This document shows, piece after piece, positions 9,674-17,426 of a stretch of DNA of 30,395 bases. Both the position numbers and the translations under genes were made by a program. The stretch spans positions 1 through 30,395 of the forward strand of contig JAEOTJ010000212.1 of NCBI GenBank assembly GCA_016839905.1, in the 5' to 3' direction. The notes below the pieces were generated by a model that was not told where the DNA came from, ran no database searches, and was given only the letters and a program-made list of their open reading frames with translations. Numbering within the stretch: position 1 is the first letter of the stretch; each line of letters opens with the position of its first letter. The DNA comes from Promethearchaeota archaeon. Lineage in GTDB: Archaea > Asgardarchaeota > Lokiarchaeia > Sigynarchaeales > SOKP01.

Positions 9674-9820
9674 TTAAAATAAATCCTTATACTTCTCTCT
9701 AATTTTTTTTAGGAGTTCCTTTTTTTCTTTCTCCTCCATTTCATAAAGTTTTTCTCTTATTTTATGAATTTCTTCTAAGGATTTTTCTTCTTTTAGTAAA
9801 CCATTTCCTCTGGAGTACAT
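9674..9820 (-). CDS. Small charged protein overlapping the PIN gene, candidate antitoxin
   Basis: An ATG at 9820 opens a 48-residue frame ending at a TAA (9674-9676). It overlaps the last 28 bases of the PIN gene in another frame, as translationally coupled toxin-antitoxin partners often do. The product is almost all helix-forming and highly charged (SLEEIHKIREKLYE, then a Glu/Lys-rich run ending KYKDLF). The S-L-E-E-I-x-K-I-R-E-K-x-Y-E pattern recalls short proteins that I remember beside PIN genes of this type in archaea and cyanobacteria. That recall was not checked by search. No other reading of this 120-base interval is as good. Function as an antitoxin is inference from position and composition. 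Confidence 0.6.
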   Translation of the reverse strand: MYSRGNGLLKEEKSLEEIHKIREKLYEMEEKEKKELLKKIREKYKDLF

Positions 9821-10245
9821 ATAATCACATCCTTTTCTTTTAATCTTTCATTTATAGCTTTAACTTGAAATTTTGTCTTGAATTTAACTATATGTGTTAA
9901 ATTCCAACTAATAATTGCATCCATTTTATATTTAGTTGCGATAGCTATATGGAGGGCATCATTATAATACTTTTTTGGGATAATTCCTTCTTTGATATAA
10001 ATATCTGCTAAATTTTCTATTTCCTCCGTATTTTCCAAAGCTCTTATCTTATACTTATTAATTATATTCATTAACAATTCCTTTTTCTGTTCTGGAGCTT
10101 GTTCAATTTCTAACAATACAATATCTGAAATATAAATCTCATACTCATTAATTATATTGAAAAATTCTTGAGTTATTCTCATTTTCTCTGGAGAGTCTTC
10201 CGCAAATAGAAAATTGATAACTGAAGTCTCTAAATATATTTTCAT
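9793..10245 (-). CDS. PIN-domain ribonuclease, VapC-like
   Basis: A 150-residue single-domain protein with PIN-family signatures: MKIYLETSVINF at the N-terminus (Glu6 where Asp is usual), Glu46 in the first acidic cluster (IVLLEIE), Asp96 in YYNDALHIAIA, and the family-like SWNLTHIV at 113-120. PIN domains are metal-dependent RNases, and VapC toxins cleave tRNA or rRNA. The acidic set is nearly complete; Asp-to-Glu at the first position is a conservative change of uncertain effect. It lies downstream of the cofactor operon on the same strand but after a 117-base gap, so it is probably a separate unit with the overlapping small gene at 9674-9820. Confidence 0.85.
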   Translation of the reverse strand: MKIYLETSVINFLFAEDSPEKMRITQEFFNIINEYEIYISDIVLLEIEQAPEQKKELLMNIINKYKIRALENTEEIENLADIYIKEGIIPKKYYNDALHIAIATKYKMDAIISWNLTHIVKFKTKFQVKAINERLKEKDVIICTPEEMVY

Positions 10246-10362
10246 AATACTTTAGTTCTTTTTATTCAAATAAAATATCAATTATTTTTCTTATATATCC
10301 TTCTATTTAATTCAATAATTTAATAATATTATATATACGACAAAAGAAGAATTAGAATAGAC

Positions 10363-11610
10363 TTATTTAGGAAAAATCTTAATTATTACTTTTTCTCCTT
10401 TTTTTAAACCTTCTTGAAATGGGGGTATCTCAATAATACCATCAGATTGAGTTAAAGAACTTATGACTCCTGAACCTTTTAATTTTATGGGGATGGCATT
10501 ATACTCATTTTTATTTTTTTCAATCTTAACCCTTAAATGATTAATGTACCCCAAGCTTGAAACAGGAACATCTTTACTAATACTAGCATTAATCTCTATT
10601 CTAGGGTCAAGAATAGAACATCCTAGCATTTTTCTTAATGAAAGTCCGATAATAGTGATAAAGCCAATATAAGCAGCAACAGGCGTACCTGGCAGACAAA
10701 ATGTTAAAACCTCATTTACATATCCAATTAAAATCGGCGCTCCAGGTCTCATTGCGATTCCATGTGTTAGGACCTCACCACTTTCATGCATTACTTCTGG
10801 TAAAAAATCTTTCGTTCCTACAGAAGTACCTCCCGTAAAGATGATGATCTGAGAATCCACAGTAGCCCTCATTAATGATTCCTTGAGTTGTTCTTTATTA
10901 TCTTTTAGAATTGATTCCCTAACAATTTCTCCACCATAAATTTTAATTAAATTTGAAATCATCGGAGTATTTGAATTAAATATCTTATTTTTTTGTAGCG
11001 GCTGACCAACTTCCAATAATTCATCTCCAACTGCAAACACGCTCACTTTGGGCTTGGATCTTACTTCTATGTTTTTAATCCCTAAAGAAGTTAATAGAGC
11101 AATATGTTCTGCACTCAATTCCTCACCTTCTTTTAATACTTCCGTATCAATTGGGATATCCTCTCCCTTTTTTGAAATATTCTTTCCGGGAGCGAGTGAA
11201 GTGTATAAAGTCACTACTTCCTTTTCAATTTCAGTATCTTCTATCTTTATTACAGCATCACAACCTTCAGGAATAGCTGCTCCTGTAGAAATCCTAATGC
11301 ATTCTCCTTTATTTAATTTTAAATCTTTAACTTCTCCAATCTCAATAATATCTATTTTTTTTATTTTATTAGGATTTTTTGGTGAAGCTCCAAATGAGTC
11401 CTCCGCTTTAATTGCATATCCATCCATTGCGGCCCTGTTAAATGGAGGGACATCCATATTACTCTTTATATTGGTTGCTAAAATGCGGTTTAAAGCCAAG
11501 ACGGTTTCTATTTCTTCTAAATCATTTAATTTAATAATAGAAAAGAGCTTATCTAATGCTTCTTCCAAGGGAGTTAATCTTGAAAATCCAATTTTTCTTA
11601 ATCTCTCCAT
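10363..11610 (-). CDS. moeA: Molybdopterin molybdenumtransferase MoeA, divergent paralogue
   Basis: A 415-residue MoeA, which inserts molybdate or tungstate into adenylylated pterin. Family motifs are clear: PPFNRAAMDGYA (55-66), STGAAIPEGCDAV (108-120), KKGEDIP (147-153), VGDEL (194-198), TGGTSVGTKD (259-268), AMRPGAP (286-292) and LPGTPVAA (306-313). Two sites differ from the usual pattern. IFNSN (210-214) has Asn where E. coli MoeA has Asp (IYDTN), and MRPGAP lacks the Lys of the usual KPGKP. These may reflect specialisation. ATG at 11610 is preferred over the TTG one codon earlier because the protein then begins MERLRKIGFSRLTP, like relatives. It follows moaB after a few bases as the last gene of the cofactor operon. 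Confidence 0.9.
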   Translation of the reverse strand: MERLRKIGFSRLTPLEEALDKLFSIIKLNDLEEIETVLALNRILATNIKSNMDVPPFNRAAMDGYAIKAEDSFGASPKNPNKIKKIDIIEIGEVKDLKLNKGECIRISTGAAIPEGCDAVIKIEDTEIEKEVVTLYTSLAPGKNISKKGEDIPIDTEVLKEGEELSAEHIALLTSLGIKNIEVRSKPKVSVFAVGDELLEVGQPLQKNKIFNSNTPMISNLIKIYGGEIVRESILKDNKEQLKESLMRATVDSQIIIFTGGTSVGTKDFLPEVMHESGEVLTHGIAMRPGAPILIGYVNEVLTFCLPGTPVAAYIGFITIIGLSLRKMLGCSILDPRIEINASISKDVPVSSLGYINHLRVKIEKNKNEYNAIPIKLKGSGVISSLTQSDGIIEIPPFQEGLKKGEKVIIKIFPK

Positions 11611-11616
11611 CAAAAA

Positions 11617-12153
11617 TCACTCTTCTTTATTAATAATGTAAATAATATGCTTCAATTCTGGCAGAATTAATTTATTTAAAGCTAATTTCACGGCATTAGG
11701 TGACCCTGGAAGTAAGAAGACTACTTTATCCTTGATTTTGCCCGCAATTGCTCGTGATAGCATTGATGAAACACCAATTTCCTCATAAGAAAGATACCGG
11801 AAAAGCTCTCCGAAGCCATCAATCTTCTTTTCTAGCATCGGTTCAATTGTTTCATAAGTAATATCCTTAGGGGTCAATCCCGTGCCTCCACTAAATAAAA
11901 TTGCGTGTAAATCTGGATTTATTAATAATTTATCAAGAATTTCTTTTATTTGAACCTCTGAATCTGCCACTATTTCTGTAGATATTAAAGAAATTGTTGG
12001 TAGGTTAGCTAATATCTTAGTAACTAAAGGAATTGTTTTATCAGAAGTCTCTTTCCCGTTATTTAATTCCCCATAGCGAGATGTGCTCACAATAACTAAG
12101 CCCAAATTTATTTCTTTTGGACCTTTACTTTTATGCTGTTCATGAACTTTCAT
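11617..12153 (-). CDS. moaB: Molybdopterin adenylyltransferase MoaB (MogA-like)
   Basis: A 178-residue protein of the MoaB/MogA family, which adenylylates molybdopterin so that MoeA can insert the metal. Visible motifs are STSRYGE (nucleotide end of the fold), the pterin-binding FSGGTGLTPKD, the ETIEPMLE helix, SSMLSRAIAG, and LPGSPNAV near the C-terminus. Length is normal for the archaeal trimeric or hexameric forms. In Pyrococcus furiosus the homologue is the adenylylating enzyme of the tungsten cofactor pathway. It sits between two moeA genes, spaced 17 bases from the upstream one. Start ATG at 12151-12153. Confidence 0.92.
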   Translation of the reverse strand: MKVHEQHKSKGPKEINLGLVIVSTSRYGELNNGKETSDKTIPLVTKILANLPTISLISTEIVADSEVQIKEILDKLLINPDLHAILFSGGTGLTPKDITYETIEPMLEKKIDGFGELFRYLSYEEIGVSSMLSRAIAGKIKDKVVFLLPGSPNAVKLALNKLILPELKHIIYIINKEE

Positions 12154-12170
12154 TAAATCACCTTTTTTAA

Positions 12171-13397
12171 TTAATAAATATGAAAATCTTTCATATCGCC
12201 TTTTTCTATTATTTCTTCTAATTCATCAATTTCTATATAACCATCTGAATAAAATAAAGTACTTATTGCTTCAGAGCCAGTTTTTATTGGAAAAATCTTA
12301 TTCATTCCATCAATCTCTTGAACTTTAACTGCCTTAAATTCATACCTTCCTATAGTACTATATATTCTCTCTCCAACCTCTAAAAGTTGAGTGGATTTTT
12401 TTCTTAATGGATATCCTGACATTCTTCTTAAAAAATCGTCAATAAATACAAAAAAACAACTTAATGCCGAAGTAGGATAACCAGGCAATATGAATAGGAT
12501 TTTTTCTTTTATTTTTGAGAAAATAATAGGTTTTCCGGGTTTGATTCGGACACCATGTACCATGATCTCAATTCCTTTATAAGAATTTAATACATTTGGA
12601 CCAAGATCCCCTTCACCTTTAGAAGTACCACCTGAAAGTATAACAACATCACTAACTTTAAATCCATCATTAATCTTATGATCCAAATCTTCAAAATTAT
12701 CTTGTGCTATTCCTAAATATCTGACTTCTACACCTGTATTTTTAATAGCTCTTTTTAAAACAATAGAATTAATATCATAAATCTTTCCAATAGGTAATTC
12801 CTTTTCATCATGAGTTACAAGCTCATCACCAGTACTAATAAGGGTAACAACGGGTTTATTATAAACAGAAACTTCATTTACACCACAAGCGGAGAGAATG
12901 CCTATTGTAGGTAAATCTATCAACGAGTCTTTCTTACAAATTATATCTCCCTTCTTAGCATCATGGCCTATTCCAATTACATAAGTTCCGGGGGTAACAG
13001 ATTTAGAGATTTCAATCTTATTTCCTTCCTTCTCCGTGAATTCTACCATAACTACCCCATCAGCATTTTCGGGCATAGCAGCACCCGTTGCAATATAAGA
13101 ACATTGCCCTTTAGACAACTTTTTTTGGGGCATATCACCAGCTTGTATTATTTCAATTAATTCTAATATTATTGTATTATCTTCATCCGCGCCAAACGTA
13201 TTCTTAGCGATAACAGCATATCCATCCATCCGAGATTTACGAAAATGTGGAACATCTATTTCACTTTTAATATCTCTCGAAAGTACTCTGTTAAATGATT
13301 TCTCTAAAGGGATATCTTGGTCATTAAGATTTAACTTTGGAACATTTTTTAAAATTTCTTTAAATTCATTTACGCTTATTGCCTTCAAAAACTTCAT
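12171..13397 (-). CDS. moeA: Molybdopterin molybdenumtransferase MoeA, second paralogue
   Basis: A 408-residue MoeA with FRKSRMDGYAV (52-62), ATGAAMPENADGV (103-115), STGDEL (188-193), IYDINS (207-211, retaining the Asp of E. coli's IYDTN), SGGTSKGEGD (255-264, Lys for the usual Val), VRIKPGKP (283-290) and LPGYPTSAL (304-312). At these sites it is more canonical than the downstream MoeA in the IYD and KPGKP motifs, and less so in others. Two MoeA paralogues are common in archaea and have been proposed to serve molybdenum and tungsten separately. ATG at 13397 is chosen over the GTG three codons earlier because AAGGGTG stands 6-8 bases upstream of it. The gene follows moaE closely in the operon. 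Confidence 0.9.
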   Translation of the reverse strand: MKFLKAISVNEFKEILKNVPKLNLNDQDIPLEKSFNRVLSRDIKSEIDVPHFRKSRMDGYAVIAKNTFGADEDNTIILELIEIIQAGDMPQKKLSKGQCSYIATGAAMPENADGVVMVEFTEKEGNKIEISKSVTPGTYVIGIGHDAKKGDIICKKDSLIDLPTIGILSACGVNEVSVYNKPVVTLISTGDELVTHDEKELPIGKIYDINSIVLKRAIKNTGVEVRYLGIAQDNFEDLDHKINDGFKVSDVVILSGGTSKGEGDLGPNVLNSYKGIEIMVHGVRIKPGKPIIFSKIKEKILFILPGYPTSALSCFFVFIDDFLRRMSGYPLRKKSTQLLEVGERIYSTIGRYEFKAVKVQEIDGMNKIFPIKTGSEAISTLFYSDGYIEIDELEEIIEKGDMKDFHIY

Positions 13398-13412
13398 TTT
13401 AAACACCCTTAC

Positions 13413-13850
13413 TTAATGAATCCAATCGGAACTACCATTTTTAAAGTCCTCTCTCTTCCATACAGCAATTTCTTTTTTATATCGCTCAACAGCGGTCCTT
13501 AGCATTTTAAAACCCTCTTCCCGGTGAGCAGATGTAACAATTACATATACTAAATCTTCGGAAATCTTAAATTCTCCTTTAAAATGAATAATTATTATGT
13601 CTATTATTCCCTCTTTCTTTTTGATATCCTCACATATTTCTTTAATACTCTTATTTGCTAGCTCATCATAAGCATCAATATTTAAACCTTTAATAGGATT
13701 ACCATCTTTAGAAGTATTTCTCACAATTCCAGTAAATGTAAGAATCGACCCTGCACCTTCTATAATTGGATTATTTTTTATTGATTTGAGGATATCCTCA
13801 ATATTGATATCTCCTTTATTATAAATACCTGAAGTGATTTCTTTAGACAT
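13413..13850 (-). CDS. moaE: Molybdopterin synthase catalytic subunit MoaE
   Basis: A 145-residue MoaE, the large subunit that uses the MoaD thiocarboxylate to put the dithiolene sulfurs into precursor Z (cPMP). The family core is present: GAGSILTFTGIVR, the SAHREEGFKMLRTAVERYKK helix, and AVWKRED with the catalytic-region Lys. An open frame extends upstream to 13901, but ATG at 13850 (MSKEITSGIY) is preferred. It lies 7 bases after the moaD stop with GGGGG and GAGAAG purine stretches before it, and the longer version would overlap the moaD end and add an unrelated 17-residue leader. MoaD is encoded immediately upstream, so the two subunits are made together. Confidence 0.92.
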   Translation of the reverse strand: MSKEITSGIYNKGDINIEDILKSIKNNPIIEGAGSILTFTGIVRNTSKDGNPIKGLNIDAYDELANKSIKEICEDIKKKEGIIDIIIIHFKGEFKISEDLVYVIVTSAHREEGFKMLRTAVERYKKEIAVWKREDFKNGSSDWIH

Positions 13851-13857
13851 TTTCTTC

Positions 13858-14139
13858 TCATCCCCCTGAAAGCGGTAATAAAAAGGCGATTCTATCCCCA
13901 TTTGATAATTTAAAGTCTAAAATATCGTTATCATCAACGAGATTATCATTTATGGCAATTTTTATGGTGTCCTTTAAATTATTGCTTTTTTCTTCCCAAA
14001 TTAAATTTTTAATTAAATTATATTTTTTAAAAAGTAAATTAATTAATTCTAATATATTGAAACCATCTAAACTAAGTTTTTCTTTATTTTTTCCTGTGAT
14101 ATCTTTAAAATCCGCAAAGTATAATACTTCCACATCCAA
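13858..14139 (-). CDS. moaD: Molybdopterin synthase sulfur-carrier subunit MoaD
   Basis: A 93-residue ubiquitin-fold (beta-grasp) protein. It starts VEVLYFADFKDITG and ends GDRIAFLLPLSGG, with the C-terminal Gly-Gly that is adenylylated and converted to a thiocarboxylate. It forms the MoaD-MoaE synthase. The activating E1-like enzyme (MoeB type) is not in the window and must be elsewhere. The start is probably the TTG at 14137-14139, about 8 bases after AAGGTG; a GTG two codons later (14133) is an alternative. A central insertion rich in Lys/Asn makes it slightly longer than the bacterial protein. Confidence 0.9.
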   Translation of the reverse strand: MDVEVLYFADFKDITGKNKEKLSLDGFNILELINLLFKKYNLIKNLIWEEKSNNLKDTIKIAINDNLVDDNDILDFKLSNGDRIAFLLPLSGG

Positions 14140-14153
14140 AAATTAACACCTTC

Positions 14154-15083
14154 TTATCTTTCTTTATAATAGGGTTTTCTTGAATCTACGACTTTTCTTA
14201 CAATTTCTTCATATTTTGATAATGAATAATGATTACTCAAGGCCCCTTTTATATTTTTTCCGAGATCTGATCGATATAAACATCCAAAAAGATTTCCATC
14301 ACATCCCACCCTTAATTTTGTACAACCCATACAAAAGTTATGACCAGGAGTAACAGTCTCGATCACTACTGAATTAGGCATTATGAAAACTTTTCTATTT
14401 TGCATACTTCCCCTTATAATTGTTTCCTTCGCCTTAGCTTCGAGCTCTGTAATAATAGGTAATAAATCAAGATGATGTTTTTTATAAAAATCACCATTCC
14501 CTTTTAAAGCCTCAGAAACCTCATGCAGTTCTATTAATTGTAGTATAAAGTCATTTTCTGCACAAAATTCAATCATATCCTCTAATTCAGTATCATTGAT
14601 GCCTTTTAGTAAGACAAAGTTTAATTTTATTATATTGAATCCTACTTCTTTTGCCTTTTGTAGGCCTTTAAGGACTTTTTCAAGAGAATCTGAACCATAA
14701 ATCTTTTCATATACTTCTGGTTTTAATGATCCTAAAGACACATTAATTCGATTTAAACCAGCATTAAATAATTCTTCTGCTTTTTCATATAAATAAGATC
14801 CATTAGTAGTCATGGAAATATCTTTGTAAAGCTGTAGATCAGAGACATTCTTTATTATTTCAATAAATCCTTTCCTACATAATGGTTCGCCCCCTGTGAA
14901 TTTGATTCTTGTGACATTTAAAATCTCAACCAAGATCTTACATAATTTTGTGATTTCTTCAATGCTTAGTTCAGAACTTTTCGGGATAAATCCTTCTTGA
15001 TCACAATAAATACAGTTGAAATTACATTTAGAAGTCACTGAAAATCGAATGTGTTTGATTTCTCTATTACAGTTATCTTTCAT
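14154..15083 (-). CDS. moaA: GTP 3',8-cyclase MoaA (radical SAM)
   Basis: A 309-residue radical SAM enzyme for the first step of molybdopterin synthesis, conversion of GTP to 3',8-cyclo-GTP. The N-terminal cluster motif CNFNCIYC (Cys20, Cys24, Cys27) and FTGGEP (62-67) bind the SAM cluster. The C-terminal substrate cluster is Cys251, Cys254 and Cys268 in CMGCTKLRVGCDGNLFGC, the diagnostic CX2CX13C. The chain ends KPYYKER and has no terminal Gly-Gly, which bacterial MoaA carries and needs; archaeal-type members may differ here. ATG at 15083 is used; a TTG two codons earlier directly after the moaC stop is also possible. The gene follows moaC without a gap. Confidence 0.93.
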   Translation of the reverse strand: MKDNCNREIKHIRFSVTSKCNFNCIYCDQEGFIPKSSELSIEEITKLCKILVEILNVTRIKFTGGEPLCRKGFIEIIKNVSDLQLYKDISMTTNGSYLYEKAEELFNAGLNRINVSLGSLKPEVYEKIYGSDSLEKVLKGLQKAKEVGFNIIKLNFVLLKGINDTELEDMIEFCAENDFILQLIELHEVSEALKGNGDFYKKHHLDLLPIITELEAKAKETIIRGSMQNRKVFIMPNSVVIETVTPGHNFCMGCTKLRVGCDGNLFGCLYRSDLGKNIKGALSNHYSLSKYEEIVRKVVDSRKPYYKER

Positions 15084-15089
15084 TTTCAA

Positions 15090-15527
15090 TCAAATTCTAA
15101 CTTGCTTAATTTTTTCTTCAACTTTGATATCAGAGATTAATGTGGATGGATATTGTCCTCTCTCATCTTTTTCATACATCTTAACGACATCCCAGATATT
15201 TAAAAGAGCAATATTTACTCCTGCAAGGGCTTCCATCTCAACACCAGTTTTGGCAATACTCTTTACTGTACATGTGACCTTTATTACATTCTCATTTTCA
15301 AACTCAAATTCTACATCCACTTTAGTTATAGGAATGGAATGACAGAGTGGAATCAAGTCCGGGACTTTTTTAACAGCATTAATGGTAGATATTTTAGCTA
15401 TAGTGAAAACATCCCCTTTCTTAACATTCTTATTTTTAATTCTTTCAATAACTTCCTTCTTTAAATATATCTTTCCTGATGCAGTGGCGATTCTAATAAT
15501 AGTGTCTTTTTCAGAAATATCAATCAT
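15090..15527 (-). CDS. moaC: Cyclic pyranopterin monophosphate synthase MoaC
   Basis: A 145-residue MoaC, which converts the MoaA product to cyclic pyranopterin monophosphate. The family motifs are intact: MIDISEK start, [10 protein letters not shown] (substrate pocket), [12 protein letters not shown], and [10 protein letters not shown], which holds the catalytic Lys. Length is typical of the archaeal form (bacterial ones are about 160). It is the first pterin gene after the tungstate importer, separated from tupC by 76 AT-rich bases that could hold a secondary promoter. It is joined directly to moaA, so the two consecutive enzymes are translated together. Confidence 0.95.
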   Translation of the reverse strand: MIDISEKDTIIRIATASGKIYLKKEVIERIKNKNVKKGDVFTIAKISTINAVKKVPDLIPLCHSIPITKVDVEFEFENENVIKVTCTVKSIAKTGVEMEALAGVNIALLNIWDVVKMYEKDERGQYPSTLISDIKVEEKIKQVRI

Positions 15528-15603
15528 ATCTTTATGAACTCTTATTTTTAACGTTTTCTATTTCTATACATATCGGTAAATTTTTTATTTTTAAAATAAT
15601 TTA

Positions 15604-16695
15604 TCATACAATTTTCACATCCGTTGCCTTGAAATTGATATAAACCTCAGAATTCGGAGCAAGTTCCAAATTATCTCGTGATAATTGAGTTATAGTAATT
15701 AAAAACTTTTCAGATTGGCAATTTACCAATAAATGACAAGTATTTCCTAGATCTCTTATTTGTTCAATTTTTCCTTTGAAGGTATTTCTATAACTCACAT
15801 TTTTGGGAGGTGATTTTACAATGCCAATGCTTTCGGGCCGAATACACACTTTTACATTACCCTCTATTTGAGATGATGCAGTAATGGTTAGATCCTTTAT
15901 TTTTATTTGATTTAAGCCTGATTTTTCATCAATTTTAGCAATACCCGTGAAAATATTCTCGTATCCCACAAAATGTGCCGTAAATTCGTCTTTTGGTTGG
16001 GTAAAAATCTCATTCGGGCTTCCAATTTGAGAAATTTTACCATTTATTAATACACCTATCCGATCGGCAAACTTTATCGCTTCCATTCTATCATGTGTGC
16101 TCATTATTATTGTTTTTTTCTTGTCTTTCTTTATGTTTTCGATTAATTCTTCCAAAAAACTTACGTTTTTAGGATCTAAATTCGCAAAGATCTCATCTAA
16201 AATATATAATTCTGGTGAAAGTATGAAAGTCATTGCAATTGTAACACGCTGCATCTCTCCTCCTGAGAGAGATCTTGCGTTTTTGTTCGCAAGACTTTTT
16301 AATCCAATACTATCTAACATATCTATCACTTTTGAATAGACTATTTCTTTACTTTCTCCACGCACTTTTAAGCCATATGCAATATTATTAGCAACTGACG
16401 TATTAAGCACTACTGGCTTTTGTCTAACAAAAGCAAATTTCCTTCGATATGAGATCTTCTCTTTCTTTTTTAGTCTAGTAATATCCTTTTCAGAATAATA
16501 AATCTTACCAGATGTTGGAGATTCAAGCATTCCAATAATTCGAAGTAATGTCGTTTTTCCACTTCCATTAGCTCCGATAATAACAAAACATTCACCCTTT
16601 TTCACAGAGAGATTAATATCCGTTAAGACAGAGTATTCTGATTTATCTTTTCTATAGAAAATCTTAGATAACTCTTGGAGCCTTACTAAATCCAT
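15604..16695 (-). CDS. tupC: Tungstate ABC transporter ATP-binding subunit
   Basis: A 363-residue ABC ATPase with Walker A GANGSGKT (41-48), Q-loop Gln92, signature LSGGE (143-147), Walker B YILDE (164-168), D-loop NLD (172-174) and the switch His201 in STHD. Residue 169, usually Pro, is Ile here (DEIFANLD), a mild oddity. After about residue 240 comes a TOBE/MOP-like regulatory domain (VCIRPESIGI). In Mod/Wtp-type ATPases such a domain binds oxyanion and down-regulates transport; short TupC proteins usually lack it. The gene starts one base after the permease stop, so the subunits are translationally coupled. It energises tungstate import at the cytoplasmic face. Confidence 0.9.
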   Translation of the reverse strand: MDLVRLQELSKIFYRKDKSEYSVLTDINLSVKKGECFVIIGANGSGKTTLLRIIGMLESPTSGKIYYSEKDITRLKKKEKISYRRKFAFVRQKPVVLNTSVANNIAYGLKVRGESKEIVYSKVIDMLDSIGLKSLANKNARSLSGGEMQRVTIAMTFILSPELYILDEIFANLDPKNVSFLEELIENIKKDKKKTIIMSTHDRMEAIKFADRIGVLINGKISQIGSPNEIFTQPKDEFTAHFVGYENIFTGIAKIDEKSGLNQIKIKDLTITASSQIEGNVKVCIRPESIGIVKSPPKNVSYRNTFKGKIEQIRDLGNTCHLLVNCQSEKFLITITQLSRDNLELAPNSEVYINFKATDVKIV

Positions 16696-16696
16696 T

Positions 16697-17392
16697 CTAA
16701 TCCCCTTTAGATTGTAAATGTGTTAATGAATAATTGATTATAAAAGCTATAATAATAAGGATCATTCCTAAAGCAATCGCCATTCCAAATTCTCCCATTC
16801 TGGTTTGTTGTACTATCGCAGTTGTAAATACTCTAGTATTCCACCGGATATTACCTCCAACAATCATTACTGCTCCAACTTCAGAAATAGCTTGACCAAA
16901 TGCCACTAAAATTCCTGCGATTACAGATCGTTTCCCCTCTTTGATTGTTTCAAACCATAATTGACGTTCAGTTGATCCTAAAGAGAGAACCGTTTCTTTC
17001 AAAGCAGGGTCTACGCTCTCTATTGCGGCCTTTGTGGTACCCGTTATAATTGGAATTGCTAATAATAATTGGGCGACAGTCATTGCCGTAGTAGTATATA
17101 ACAACCCAAGGGGACCCAAGGGTCCGCTACGAGATAGAATCATAAATATAATCAGACCCATTACAACAGGAGGAAATCCCATAAATGTATTAATAAAATT
17201 GGTAATAACTTTTTTACCTCTAAAATCTCTTAAGGCTAAATAAGAACCAATAGGGATTGCTATCAATGCCGCTAATATTGTTGATGTTCCTGATACTCGA
17301 ATTGAAAGTAATACTATCCCCCATATTTCTGGATCAAGCGTAAATATTAAAATAAAGGCTTCAATCATGCCCTCTATAAATGGGTTTTCCAA
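16697..17392 (-). CDS. tupB: Tungstate ABC transporter permease
   Basis: A 231-residue membrane permease of the TupB/MetI-like type with about six hydrophobic spans. The cytoplasmic EAA-like loop ETVLSLGSTERQLWFETIKEG (about 133-153) contacts the ATPase, and AISEVGAVMIVGGNI (168-182) is typical of TupB. The N-terminal half (EIWGIVLLSIRVSGTST and IPIGSYLA) also matches the family. The TTG start at 17390-17392 is chosen because it gives the usual length. A GAGGAG stands unusually close (2-3 bases), so the next ATG (17366-17368) cannot be excluded. It lies between tupA and tupC. Confidence 0.9.
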   Translation of the reverse strand: MENPFIEGMIEAFILIFTLDPEIWGIVLLSIRVSGTSTILAALIAIPIGSYLALRDFRGKKVITNFINTFMGFPPVVMGLIIFMILSRSGPLGPLGLLYTTTAMTVAQLLLAIPIITGTTKAAIESVDPALKETVLSLGSTERQLWFETIKEGKRSVIAGILVAFGQAISEVGAVMIVGGNIRWNTRVFTTAIVQQTRMGEFGMAIALGMILIIIAFIINYSLTHLQSKGD

Positions 17393-17426
17393 TTCTCCTC
17401 ACATCTTTATAATTGTTTAAAATTAT

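Noticed and set aside
11048..11641. Long plus-strand open frame of 197 codons
   Set aside because: It is antisense to the moeA gene, which has clear family motifs; the frame has no recognisable domain and its Ser/Ile-rich composition is that of a reverse-strand shadow.
13851..13901. Longer moaE start at 13901
   Set aside because: It would overlap the moaD C-terminus and add a leader without family similarity; ATG 13850 follows the moaD stop and matches MoaE length.
15016..15342. Plus-strand open frame of 108 codons opposite moaA and moaC
   Set aside because: It lies across two well-supported genes and has no motif; it is a shadow of low-GC coding sequence.
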